Positions 41,290-53,140 of a stretch of 64,000 nucleotides of DNA are shown here, one piece after another. The notes beneath the pieces were generated by a model. That model ran no database searches. It was not told the origin of the DNA and worked only from the letters and a program-made list of their open reading frames with translations. The stretch lies in assembly GCA_014549065.1 (NCBI GenBank), contig JACDOX010000114.1, forward strand, positions 1,308,902 to 1,372,901, written 5' to 3'. Both the position numbers and the translations under genes were made by a program. The DNA comes from Cardinalis cardinalis. Its lineage: Eukaryota > Chordata > Aves > Passeriformes > Cardinalidae. Position 1 is the first letter of the stretch, and each line of letters begins with the position of its first letter.

Positions 41290-41935
41290 ATATTGTTTTA
41301 TCATTGTAAAACCTCTCTTGATGCTTTTTGAGCAGTCCTGGGAATCTGAAGAGGTCTCAAATGACTGGAAGTTGGTAAATATTGTCCCAATTTTCAAGAA
41401 TGGGAAGAATAATGACCCTAGAAACTACAGGCCTGTCAGCCTCACTTCAGTGCCTGGTAAAGTTATAGAGAAGATTATTTTGGGAGAAAGGTTATGTTCT
41501 TGAAGATATTCAAAATTCAACTTGGCATGGTCTTGAAAAACATTTTGTGACCCTGCTTTGAGTAAGGTGGGTTGAGTAGAAAACCTCACCTGAAAGATGA
41601 GGCAGTCGGTGGTGACAGCCAGCATGGCTTCATGAGAGGAAAGTCCTGCTTATCAAGCCTGATCTAATTTTCACTGATCTCTCTGGCAACCAGTGACAGG
41701 ACCTGGGGGAATGGCCTGAAGTTGTGCCAGGGGAGGTTTAGGTTGGATATCAGGAAAACCCAGAGGGTGGTTGGGCACAAGTGGCCACAGCAACAGCTTG
41801 ACAGAGTTCAAGTGTTTGGACAATGCTCTTGGGCACAGGGTGTGACTCCTGAGATGGTGCTGTGCAGGGACANGAACTGGACTCGATGATCCTTGTCGGT
41901 CCCTTCCAGCTCAGCTTATTCTCTGATTCTGTGAT
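41290..41935 (+). mobile_element. Mosaic CR1 LINE fragment (RT plus 3' end)
   Basis: CR1 is a non-LTR retrotransposon typical of birds and reptiles. From about 41300 to 41490 the plus strand reads CR1 reverse transcriptase, including NYRPVSLTSVPGKVIEKI. At 41591-41668 the frame resumes in DSQHGFMRGKSCLSSLI, matching the next conserved RT block. Between them, at 41490-41590, sits a piece of a CR1 3' terminal region, out of place. From about 41669 the sequence jumps to the CR1 3' part (GGATATCAGGAAAACCC and GACTCGATGATCC) and ends in the CR1-type tail GATTCTGTGATTGATT. Most of the RT is therefore missing between 41668 and 41669, and one segment is inserted. The element cannot encode a protein. 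It could be one element with internal deletion and a nested insertion, or template switching during insertion. Confidence 0.88.
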
Positions 41936-43205
41936 TGATTATAAATTAAGTACAAATACTAGGAGTACTAAACTACGCTGTACATTTTAGTTTTTATGGC
42001 CAAGTGAACTTCAACTATGCTGTTGGATATTTTTAGTCTTTCTCTTTTTCTGCACAAGACATTTTAAAAGGGATGTGAACATTACAAATAACAAGCTCTA
42101 TTATTTCATTCTTCCATATTCCTATTGGGGTAAGAAGATTGAACAGTTTCTTTCTCTTTGGCCTGCTAGAGAATAATTTCAATCAGTTTACAGGTTAACT
42201 GAANGAAAAAATTAACATTTTAATTTTAAGGTCATTTAATTTTTGGGTCATTCTCCTATGTCTATTTATTTTGGGTGATGCTGTCACCCCCTTGCCCCCT
42301 AGACNCTTTTTCCTTTTTTCCTCCAAATTTCATAATTTTCAAGAACAAAAAACATATATGGCCTCTTTCCCAAAAACTGTTGTCCCAAACAACAAAGCTG
42401 CAGTACAAGGACAGCAATATAGTTCATGATTAGGAATCTGAATCTAGGTCTGGGGGAGCAATTCTATGTCATATGCAAAATGCGTCTGGATAAGCAAACA
42501 AAAGGTAGATTTGCTTTAAATATATGAAGGNTATTTGCTCAATAAACATTATTTCATTATTATATAAGTTTTATAATCCAAAACTTTTTCTGAATATTTA
42601 TAAAGTACTTCCTTCATATGTTTTATTCTGCCTGCCTTGAGTACTTCCTCTAGATTCTGAAATAGATAGTACATANCTTCCCCACTGAAAGTAACCTGGT
42701 ACAAAAACCACTTTTGTCAACCAAAAATATCCTCTGCCAGATCCTAGAATTGAAACACAGAAAGACAATGCAAATCCAATACACCAGTTCAATTTCTTTC
42801 TAATTTTCTTTTTCTTTCAGAATAAAGGCTATCTTTTACNTTTCCTCTTAAAACTAGTAGATGTTAATCTAGCAGCAACCGAGACTTTCAGGATCTGTGC
42901 TTTAAATTTTAAAAGTTTGGTGACAGCCAAAAAAGGAGTGTTGGAATGATGATAAAAGGAACTCACTCTAATAATAACGGAATATGGAGCATTTTATTAC
43001 ATATCATGGGTCATTGTTTCACTTTCAGTCCAGGGTAGTAGTGACCTCAGACTGTTACCTTGTGAGAGCTGTTTTATGATCTCTATAAAATGAGTTGCTA
43101 AGTTCACTACATTTTCCTGTTGCCAAATATATAAATGTACACTTCGATGNAATCTAGCACCACTTTGACTAGTCTTACCTGAGAATCTAAGAAAAGAACG
43201 TGACA
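41936..43205. other. AT-rich sequence, no gene seen
   Basis: No open frame exceeds 70 codons. Several N bases are present. No further repeat was recognised. Confidence 0.55.
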
Positions 43206-43580
43206 CATCGTCCTGCTTTCAGCCGGGATAGAGCTAATTTTCATCCTGGTAGCTGGTAGGGTGTTATGTTTTGGATTCAATATGAGAATAATGTTAACAC
43301 TGATATTTAATTTGTTGTTGTGCAGTGCTGTTGAGCAATGTTCTTGTGCATCACTTTTTTTTTTCCTTGAGTTTTCTTCTTCTTTCTCTCTTTTCATTAT
43401 CTATCTCCCTTTTCATTACTATTATTACCAGGAGTATTAGTAGCAGTGTATTTTATTATATTTAGTTTGTTAAACTGTTCTTATCTCAGTAATGGGTTTA
43501 ACTTTTTTTCTGTTCTCTTCTCCTAGGTGGAGCAGAGATAAAGAAGTTGTGAAAGAATGTATGTTCCAGATTAGCTCCGA
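43206..43580 (+). mobile_element. Degraded avian ERVL-like LTR with internal deletion
   Basis: The 5' part (GGGATAGAGCTAATTTTC at about 43228, then the GTAGCTGGTA and AGAATAATGTTAACAC blocks) matches the start of the solo LTR at 52713-53259. From about 43325 it jumps to sequence matching that LTR's later part (TTGTGCATCAC, then TTAAACTGTTCTTATCTCAG at about 43468). The central portion, about 53-base blocks around the TATA region, is absent, so no promoter core remains. Orientation is plus, as in the other LTR. The ends are blurred and I saw no clear target duplication. It is older or more damaged than the second copy. Confidence 0.75.
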
Positions 43581-44599
43581 AGCAAACAGTTGAAGAATCT
43601 TGAGTGAGGAGACCCTATAATGATGTTTTTCAGTAATGACTTTACTCTTCAGAACTCTCTAGAAGTCTTCATATCAAATTTCTCACTAAATTTAATTTAG
43701 TTTAAAAGTAACTTCTGGACTTTTTTTTTTTTCTTGGAAAGTGATTTCATTTTATTATTTNAGAAGAGGGAAGGCCAGGGATGGGAGACACTGTCAATCA
43801 AATTTTAAAACATTTGTCTGTCCATCTAAGCAGTCAGGCACCCAGATGATACCTATTTCATCAGGGTGAAAATTAATTAGTGGACAGAAGTAAAATGCTG
43901 AATGTTTTTGCACCTTCAGCACTCAAAATTAAATATCCGTTCTTAAGTGCAGATTTTGTCTAAAACACTCAACAGGGCACTGCAATTCTTAGCAATTAAT
44001 TAGGCCTTTATTTGTGTAAACATCCAAGTGCTAATGATGCCAATTTAGGATGATTCCAGGGATAGAAAAACTCAAATCTCTGTGGCTGGATCATAACTTC
44101 CATAATACTGTTTAATGTTACAGTAATGTTAGGGGCAATTTTCCAAGCAATATGTAAGGAAGGTAAAATCTTGTCCCTGAAGAACCTGCAGCATTTTTCT
44201 TCATTTGAAAGCACATGTGTATAAGATTTGATACAAAAATCCCTGTCAGCACAGTTAAATCTAGGCTTTTGGTGAGAAACAGCTCTTCCTTTCCAAANTT
44301 GGGAAAAATAAACTTCTTTTCACACAGCTATGTACTCTTGAGTTGCATTGTGCCATGGCAAAAGGAGAGATCCAGCCACACAAGACTCTTTTATTTGCTC
44401 TCTGGCTAAAAATAAAATTTCAGAGGGGCCAATTCCCGAAATATACTGCAATTCACACAACAATAAAAACAGTTTAGCTTCACAAGCCTCAAATTATTTA
44501 AAATAAAATAAATGTGCAACAAAAGAATAGTTTTATCCTGTAAATCTCTATATTTTTTCATGTCAGATTTTACATCTAGAATATTTGAGACTCCAACCA
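43581..44599. other. AT-rich sequence, no gene seen
   Basis: Short open frames of 64-80 codons only, and a T run at about 43720-43732. No repeat family was recognised until the CR1 fragment that follows. Confidence 0.55.
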
Positions 44600-44890
44600 A
44601 GGGCTGTGAAGATGACTGGAGACNTGAAGCAGCCCAAATATGAGGCACGGCTTAAAGAGTTGGGGTCGTTCATATTTAGAAGAAAAATCAGCTATTTGTT
44701 TCTTTCTGCAAGGTTCAAACACTCGTACAAGTCAATCTGAGAGGTTATGCTTTTGAAGATATTCAAAATTCAACTTGGCATGGCCCTGAAAAATGTTCTG
44801 TAGCTGACCCTGCTTTGACTAAGNTGGGTTGAGTAGACAATCTCCAGAGATTTCTTCTAACCTCAATCAATTTCTGCTTTTGTGAATTTT
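44600..44890 (+). mobile_element. CR1 LINE 3' fragment
   Basis: The segment starts with diverged sequence equivalent to the end of the CR1 reading frame (TGAGGCACGGCTTAAAGAGTTGGGG). It continues into the 3' region with TTGAAGATATTCAAAATTC, the CCCTGCTTTGA block, and the terminal CTCCAGAGATTTCTTCTAACCTC. The last part, 44743-44842, is about 90 percent identical to the displaced module at 41490-41586 in the other plus-strand CR1. The fragment is 5'-truncated, as is usual for CR1, and lacks a well-preserved terminal microsatellite. Confidence 0.82.
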
Positions 44891-46762
44891 TGTCTGGTAG
44901 TTCTAACCACTGTATTAATGTATCAAAGCAATAAGATAAGGAAAGAGGAAGGATTATCTTTTTCCCAGCAGTGGTAGATACAATAACTCTGCAGAAACTG
45001 TTGTTATGCGAATTAGTTAGCCTTGCTCTAGTCTTGCGTTATATGGTAAAATACCATATAANGCATATTTTACCTATACTGAGGTCTGAGCTGGGGAAGT
45101 AACCTAGTCCTTTTTGAAAAGAGATACTTGTTCATTGAAACAGAAATAGTGCTTTAGACAACGGGAAAATTTCTGGAAAAAGCTAAAAATCCATAGTTTT
45201 AGAGTTAGATGGTGGATATAGGGGAGGGATTCCAGAATCCTACTAAATGTGGGATTTATGCTGTTAAAGCATAAGCACTCAAATTCTGTCTAGGTGGCAA
45301 TTTCTCAGTCCTTTCAGGAAGCTGATATTAAGACACTTGAAGGCAGGTTCCTTTCAGTNGTCTGACCTTTAGGAGTCCCACATATACATACTCACTACTC
45401 TCCTGGGTAACCTAACCAAAGGGCTTTGCTTCTGTTTTTCTGTCCTACTGAAGAGGTAGTTCCTACACAGAAGTTAGGAAAAGTCCTAACTCCCACCATC
45501 CTGCTCAAGCCCATATGCAAAAGCTCATAATCTTGTTCTAACTATAGTACACAATGTGCTATGTCAAAACTGTGCCTGAATAAATTCACATATACATGTG
45601 CACAGTGTGCACTTAAAATAGCTACAGTAATTACAGGACAAAAAAATCTTGTGTAGGTGTGTGCATACAAATGTAGTTTCTCAGTCACATATGATACCAG
45701 CTTTATATACCAGGGGGNAAAAAAAAAGGGATAAAGTCCCTGAAGTTGTCATTCATTTACCAAATTTTGTGAAATGCCAGGCTCTCTTAATGATTACTGC
45801 ATGCCAGACTGAGGGAAAAATGTCAGCTAGCCAGAATAAATGAAAAACTAGATTATAATATTTTCTCATAGCCCTGCCAAGGTCTAACAGTGCAAGAATA
45901 CTTTTACATTTTATAAACNTTGGCTCTGCAATTTTCAAATGTGACAACCTTTAAGTGTGTGGTTTAACTTAAATACAAACATTCTCTATTTACTTACCCT
46001 ATCTTTTTTCAGTGCTACTCTCACATCTGAATAGCCTGATCAGGCAAATGAAGAGTGACCTGTTAATTCTCTGTCCATCATTTTGGTTTAGGTTTTGGAT
46101 TTTACACTTTATTTTTGAGAGATTAAAAAATGCAATGTGTTTTTGTGGATACAGAAAAAAAAGATTTAATCAACAAAGAGAAAAGGNAAGTCTCATAATG
46201 TTTTCACTTGCGACCCAATGGCAATTGTCTTTAGGCTGCAGGATTTCTGTTTGAAATTGNCAGGTGGAATTTTCAGAAGAGAAGCTGGCCAGACACACAG
46301 GAAAGAGACTCATTTATTTTCCCTTTGGAATCAAACCAAACCAAATCGAAAAACAAGAGGGATATCGCTTTAATATATTTCACTTCAAAAAAATAAAAGA
46401 GAATTTGAATGTTTCGATAAAATTATATGGTAGTCACAAATGTAATATCATGAACTTCTCAATAATTGGGTCATGAAAAATGCTAGAATGAGGGAAGAAG
46501 GAATAGTAGAAATAAGCAATGTCTTTACTACAAAACATTTTGATCTCTGATCAGTTGGGTGGTATGCTCTCAAAAGGGTTTTTTCCTTTTCTCTTTTTCT
46601 TCTGGCTCTGAATACTCAGAAACTTGCATGACATCCAGATGGAAAGCAAAGCCACTGAGGTAGCTGGAGAGAAGACCAGTGCCAAGATTACAGAAATGGT
46701 GTAATTCCAGTTTAGTTTCAAATTCTGTCAATCCACCTGTAAGAAGATGAAGGAAATAGTAA
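44891..46762. other. AT-rich sequence, no gene seen
   Basis: Open frames reach only 80 codons (46012-46254, plus) and none has a recognisable domain. Confidence 0.55.
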
Positions 46763-46812
46763 AAGCACCTGTTAGAATATCTAACTAAAAAGCACCTGTA
46801 GAATATCTAAAC
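46763..46812. repeat. Short tandem duplication, two copies of about 25 bp
   Basis: AAAGCACCTGTTAGAATATC is followed directly by AAAGCACCTG-TAGAATATC, with one base missing in the second copy. This is a small local duplication. Confidence 0.8.
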
Positions 46813-48309
46813 ACCTCAAAGAAAGATGGTTATGAATAGAATAATAATGTCCTGCCTAATGGAGGTGAAGATCTGGTGACAGTAACTCCAGGTTTGCTAG
46901 TAGTTTTTCATATCTCATGTCTTACTTTGCTCCTCTTGTTCATACTCGACTGCCCTATCAAACTCATGAAAACATTTTGAATCCAGGATTTGGAATTTGA
47001 AAGCTAATTTTCATAATGCTTAAGGGTTTAGATGNATATTGTTCAAACATTAATATTATATTGAGTGAGCCAGTCTGTGTATCCATCAGAAGAAACGAAC
47101 ATTACTACTGCTATTCATTCATTTATTTTCATGCAGTATGAGGTGTCTGCCTCTGGCTTGAGGCATTTTCAAAGTAATTAAAATGTACAGTCATGAACGT
47201 GGAAGTCCACACAAAATACAGAGACAGTCAAAGCTGTCCAGTTAAAATTAAACTGACTATTTCTGTGTACTGAAACCTCCCTTTTGAGTATCTGAGGCGC
47301 TCAATGCCCCATTGCACGTCTAATTTTCCTGGAAAATCAAGGAAAGTATACAACTGATTTCAAAAGGCTTTGAATTGTATTCCACAAGTGCAAAAACTGC
47401 GTTTATGTGTTCTGCCATGTAATGTAAATAGTCTGGGCTGAATCAGATCAACAGGAGAACAAAAAACTAGCTACAGTATGCACCATCAAAGCCTCTTAAT
47501 TTAAAGCTGTTTCTTATATGAAACGTTTCCAGTGATCATGTGTTCCTTTGTGTTACACAGAAGTGAGTATTTACAAAACTGTGTTCCAAAATTTCAGGAA
47601 TTTAAAAAGTAAATCAAACCAAACTAAAACTACCTGTCACATTTTTCAAAAGCTTCTATATTGCAGAAACCTGTCTATTATGGAGGTGCTGTGCTTGTGT
47701 AAGCACAAAGGTCTTGATTCAATTTCACTTCTGTTATCATACAAGTGACATCTTAGATGCTTCAGGATCTGTGAGACATTCATATGAATTGACAGATATG
47801 AGGGAAAACTTCTGTTTACCCAAGGCTTTCCCTTGTGGCTGCTGGGGTTCCAGCTGGATACTCCTCAATTTATTCCCAATAAACCCCAGCAACGGGATGT
47901 CTAGGAAACTGAATTAAACCTGTAATATGAATGGAGAGTTTATCTTGGCTGCCATTATTCTAGTAACTTAAATGCGACATGGACTTTTCTCCAACCTGAG
48001 GTACAGAGTGACCAAGCTGAGCTAGTATCAATTTTATAATGTCCTCTTCTACCTCAGAAAAAGGTAGAAACACCCTAACTGTCTGCCAGTAATGGTTAAC
48101 ATCCCAGACTAGGATCTTTAGAGCATCACTAGCTGCCTTGGAGCAACCAAAACCTGAGCATGGAACATCCTAGCAATTCATGGGTACAATCAGCTGACTT
48201 TCAGTGGTTGAGTTTACTCCCTGCTTCCTCTCAATTGTCTCACAGAGGTGTTGACCATGTGTTCAGGGCACTGTAAATGTCACCAGCTGTCATAGGAATA
48301 TGAACCTTC
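46813..48309. other. AT-rich sequence, no gene seen
   Basis: Two overlapping plus-strand frames at 47548-47917 (66 and 67 codons) are unrecognised. Nothing else is supported. Confidence 0.55.
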
Positions 48310-48745
48310 ATCATAGGGATTCTTTCCAAGAGAGCAGGGCAGGGACTGACAGCCAGGGCCCAGCCCATGGTCTCAGCCAGGAGCAGAGCAGGGCAGCCAG
48401 CAGGGTCAGCCCAGCCCCAGGCATCAGACACATCCATGGAGGTGGAAATGGCCAGGGACAGGATGGGTTGTGGGTCCACAGATGAGCCAGGCAGGAGAGG
48501 ATTGTGGANAGCTGCAGACCAGCCCTGCCATGCTGTTGCTGGACAAGGGCTGATGGCTCTAGGAAGATGACATTTACTCCTAGGTTGTACACAGGATGCA
48601 GAAGCCCCAGGAGAGGTCAGGCAAGGGCAGACAGGACTGTGTAGAGCCCTGAGAGCAGCCTTGTCATCTTCACAGACTTATAGAGGCACCAGAGCAGCCT
48701 CCTAGAGGGACTGTGACTTCACAGGAACTGCACCAACTCTAAGTG
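48310..48745. repeat. GC-rich, CpG-free block, probably old repeat insertion
   Basis: The block is far richer in G and C than the rest of the window, with many CAGG, CAGCC and GAGCAG words, yet I see no CpG dinucleotide in it. It is open for 60-93 codons in several frames on both strands, as expected when TA-containing stops are rare. This composition fits methylation-decayed repeat DNA such as an old LTR of a GC-rich avian endogenous retrovirus, but I do not recognise a family and the limits are drawn only from composition. A decayed GC-rich exon is the main alternative. Confidence 0.35.
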
Positions 48746-51700
48746 ATGGGAGATGGCTGAGCAGCTAATGAATAAGGAGGAACAATAAGTTTACCAAGAA
48801 CAAATGGGAGTACATAAAATCAAATCTTTAATGTAAATAGGTCTGTCAGAGGGCCTCTACAAGGCTATTATATGTGTGATNAAATGGTGAAGAATGTGAA
48901 AGTTAAGAATTCAGCTGATCTGACTTCATGGTGAAGCTTGAATTCAGGACAAGACAGTCCTGGAGGTGAGGAATTATGGCAGTCAGAAGAGCCCTTCTAA
49001 TGGGCTTGCACACAACTCTGCCTTTATGAAGTCAGCACTAATTTGCTGTCACTATCAGAGCCAAAAATATTTTACTATACTAATATTAAAAACAACATTC
49101 CACCACNCCAGAAAACCATTTGCTTTCAGGGCTAGCTCTGATAAATTTACTGTGAAACATCCACAGCATAATGCTTAGTACAGTGTGCTGCTTGGTTTCC
49201 AAAGGCCTGCCTAATGGGGACATGTGCCTCGTCTTGCACCCAGCTGTACACAGGCAGAAATTTGAAATTAAAAATAACCTTTCAGCTGATTCCTTGCATA
49301 ATTGCTATCTTGTTTTGCTAATAATGTGGTTAAATTGTAACTTGCTGAAGCCCTGGAGATTTGTGTTCTAGTTTATCAGTCTGAATTTGCACTGACATGC
49401 TTTTCAGTCAAGTAAGTAACTAAATCCAGTGGCCTTGAGTGAGCCTGGCAGTATTTGCACAGAAAATTAATAATAGATTAGGGAGAATGAATATATGTTG
49501 TCTACATAAATAGATGCAATGATGAAAATTTTGTGCATCTCAAAATAGTACTGAATTTCATTGAAAGACTGTANCTGACATACTAACAAACCTTTGAAAA
49601 AGCAATATAATAAAAATAAGTGCAAAAAGCCTCTGCTGCAATACCAGGCAGCCCTTCACTATGGTTATCAGAAATGGTCAAGTCTCTCTTGGCTATCATA
49701 CATGCATGAATCCAAGCAGACTAAAATAGGAATTTCAACTGAAAAAGCGGGTCATCATTTCCCATTTACAACTTAGTGAAATTAGATCTTTACATTTTTT
49801 GTAGAGCAGATCTGTACACAGAGTAAAGTTCTTAGTTTCCATGAGCTATGGGGTATTTATTTATTACTTTTTTCCCCCTTAAAAAAGAGTAGTCAATTTT
49901 GTAAATGTTTCATCCTGGTTATCACAAAGGCTGTCNATGCCAGAATATTCACTTAGGAATTTTTCTCCTGCTTATTAGGAAAGATTAGGAAAAAATTCAA
50001 ACTAAGGATGCTTTTATTAATTTCATTGTTAATAATATTCTGAATGAGGCTTGTCATCACCAGACAGAAATGGATATGTTCCATATGGTTTCAGCCAGTA
50101 TTCGATGCATTAAAAGAAATTGCAAGAAGCCTCATTCCCCTTAAGGTAAGTATCTGGTGACAGGTTTAGACTTTTTTTTCCCTCATGCTCAAACCCATCA
50201 GGTTTTATTGAATCTTAATTTTGTTTAATGCAACTGTGGGTATTTTGAAGTCTGAGAACCATTTAAGAAAGTTATATCCATATATCTGGAGNTCTTCAAT
50301 GAATAGGAGGATTGTCCTCAGAGCCCCTGAGTGCTTTTACAATAATATTTCTGTTTAAGTTCTGATTAAACCAACACTTCATGTTCCTTTAGCTTCTGAG
50401 AATTTCTCTTACTTGACTAGAGTGGCAGCAGATGGCTTTGATTAGATCGCCCAGGACTTTATCTTTTAATCACCTGCCTCACCCGTTCCAAGAGGGGAAA
50501 AGGGCAGACATATGAGTAATCTCATCCTTTCTGCTTCTCTGTCTTGCCAGTTCTCTGCAAGGCATCTGCTAAAACCTCATTCATCACTGTGAAAGCTGCG
50601 AATGGATAGCTGTGCAATACCCCAAGGCTCTGCTGTGGCGGTGGAGTGCCTAACCTCTCCCCTCTAGAAGGAAAGGCTACATGTACTTTTGTCAACCTGT
50701 CAGCAAGCGCTTCTCTCTCTATACCGTTTGCTCAACCCTCTCCCCCCATCCCGACAATGTCAGGTTTCTGAAAATGTTTCATTTTGAAGAAAACCCCAGA
50801 GGTAGTTCTCATGAGCATGTATTCTTTATTTCATTCCTCAGAGCACAGCCATATGTGAAAGATCCATTTGTCTGCATGTGTGTGTGCGTATTTGTGTATA
50901 TATGTATTTTGTGAACATATCTATGTCTCAAAAATGTGAAAAAGGAGTGGATATTGTGCTTCCTTTAGCTGTTAAAAATACCAAGGATGGCCATTAAATT
51001 TGATTTTTTGCTCTCAGTTTTAAGTGAGCCTGTCAGAAAACCACAACCTTTCTTCTCTGTTGTTACTTCAAAGAAAAGTAGTCCATAGAATTCTCCAAAA
51101 CTAAGATAGAATATTCTCCTTGGACTGCTGAAGAGGGACAAGTTAATTCTTTCCAGAAGAGTTTTCCAATATTCTACTACTGTTTCCTGCTGAATGTTAA
51201 TTTAGAATTCTTATACTAACTCACATTTAACATTAATCACAGTTTTTCAGGGTAAAAACACCAAGACTGATGGCTGATTAAAATAAATGTCTGAAAGTTT
51301 CTTTGATTTGAGGCCAAATTACAGCTTCCTTACTTTTAGCTGTTTTTTATTCAGACAAGTTTATGTTTAAGCCAAGGGATTTTTTAAATTCTGTAAAGCC
51401 AGCATTATTCTCATTTTAGATCAGCTGTAAAAGAATCAACTCTTGAAAACTTAAAATGCTTGCATAAAAAATTTTATAAATAAGGAAATCTCCAAAATGA
51501 TCAATTTCATAAGATCAGATATTTGAATATAAATAACATTTANGAATAAATAATTAACTTTGAAAATGCCTAAGCATTGCTCAGATGTTTCATTGTATTG
51601 GCTGTAAGACTTGTATTCGACGTATATTGATGTTGTATAAANAGATGTGTTCTTTGTTTTAAGAGATATAGAATAAAAAAATGGTAAGGACACATGAAAA

Positions 51701-52111
51701 ATTAAATCCCAAATGCTTCTTAATTTCATGAAAACATGAAATTTCTCTTCTACNTTGTACTGACTTGTTCCAGAATTCACCAAAATGACACAAAATTTTG
51801 GGAGAAAAGATTTTAAATTCACAGTGTGAGCATAAATCCTTGTTTTTCCCCCCTGCAACATGAAGCACAACTTTAAAGGGGACAAAGTACCTTGAAAGCA
51901 TGAAAAAGTTATATTTACTACCAAAAGGATAGATGCNATATTTGATTCATACCATGAGAAAGAATACTTACCTCCAAGATACAGCTTACTCCTCAGGCTA
52001 TCAATGAGCCTTTTTTAATATATATATATACAAATGCCTGAGCAGCTCAACTTCACCATTTCTTCATAGACACACTCCCAAGATGACACATTTATACCCC
52101 ACAGGTGTTAG
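48746..52111. other. AT-rich sequence, no gene seen
   Basis: The longest open frame of the window lies here (51451-51924, minus, 157 codons) but is AT-driven and interrupted by N codons, so it is not called. The stretch 50440-50765 is less AT-rich and carries a few CpG, and would be worth checking for conservation. A short (TA)n run is at about 52018-52030. Confidence 0.55.
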
Positions 52112-52235
52112 TAAAATCATGGATTCATTGAATGGTTAGTATTGGGAGTGACCTAAAGATCATCTTGTTCTAGTCCAGGTTTTTCAAAGGTGCATCCAAT
52201 CAGGCCTTGAATGCTTCCAGGATGGTGCATCCTGG
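52112..52235 (-). mobile_element. CR1 LINE 3' end, minus strand
   Basis: The plus strand reads AATCATGGATTCATTGAATGG, then GACCTAAAGATCATC, and CAGGCCTTGAATGCTTCCAGG with GATGGTGCATCC. This is the reverse complement of the CR1 3' terminal region, beginning with the characteristic tail. Compared with common avian CR1 copies, a stretch between the GTTCTAGTCCAGG pieces is missing. After about 52235 the similarity is lost. Confidence 0.85.
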
Positions 52236-52712
52236 TGGTTTACATTAATACTCAGCAGAGATTCACAGTNTTTTACAAGGATCTTCACCAAACTTGTCTG
52301 TGAGTTCATAGCCCACAGTGGCCCTGATACCCTCATCACCACTTACNAGGCAAAGAACCCTAAGGTCAATTTGTAGCAAATTAAACTGAACAGAATTATT
52401 TTAAAAATATAGCAATCATACTTTGCACATAGCCATTGAAAAGCATGAAGAAGGTTGATATTAACAGTAACACCTCAGCCTAAGTATCTCTGACATGCAT
52501 TTGATTCCTGTGTAATAAGGCAGTTGTGTAGGTTAAACAAGTACTGGCACATAATTTAACACACAGAATAACAGTTATGTATGGGTTATCTGATGGATAT
52601 CTTAAAAAATAAAATGTCACTAAATATCTTTTTATTAGACTTTTAGCATTAGCATCACCTTTAACTAAAGGGATTTAACGCTAGAATTCCCAATAACATT
52701 TTTTTGGTACAC
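52236..52712. other. Unassigned sequence between CR1 tail and LTR
   Basis: No gene is visible. The first 100 bases might be strongly diverged CR1 sequence but I could not match them. Confidence 0.5.
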
Positions 52713-52984
52713 TGTCATGATTTCATCTGGGATAGAGCTATTTTTGTTCCAAATAGTTGGTATTGACTTGTTTTGCATTTAGGATGAGAATAATGTTCAT
52801 AACACACTGATATTTTAGTTGTTGCTGGTCAGCGTTTAGACTAAGTCAAGGTCTATTCAGTTTCTCAAACCACCCCACAAGTGAATAGGCTCAGAGGACA
52901 CCAAGAATTTGGGAGGGNACATGGAAGAACAGCTGATCCAAACTTCTCAAAAGGATATTCCATTCCATATGGTGTCATGCTTAG

Positions 52985-52994
52985 CATATAAAAC
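52985..52994 (+). promoter_or_regulatory. TATA-like box in solo LTR
   Basis: CATATAAAAC lies about midway in the LTR, where the core promoter of this LTR type is expected. Whether it is still active cannot be told from sequence. Confidence 0.5.
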
Positions 52995-53134
52995 TAGGNG
53001 AAAACTGGCTAAGGGGTGGCTGGGNATCAGTCAGCAGGTGGTGAACATGTGAAAGTACATTGTGCATCACATGCTAAATTTTGTACCATTGTTATTACTA
53101 GTATCAACATTGTTTTTTCTTCTATTTCTGTCCT

Positions 53135-53140
53135 ATTAAA
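53135..53140 (+). terminator. ATTAAA polyadenylation-like signal in solo LTR
   Basis: ATTAAA occurs in CCTATTAAACTTTATC, about 145 bases after the TATA-like box, and is followed by a T-rich stretch. Its position fits the LTR polyadenylation signal. Confidence 0.45.

Noticed and set aside
41240..41503. 87-codon open frame as a possible host gene
   Set aside because: Its second half is CR1 reverse transcriptase, so it is part of the retrotransposon fragment.
51451..51924. Longest open frame, 157 codons, minus strand
   Set aside because: It is AT-driven, rich in Phe/Ile/Tyr/Ser, contains four or more codons with N, has no domain I recognise, and is overlapped by another open frame. It is consistent with chance.
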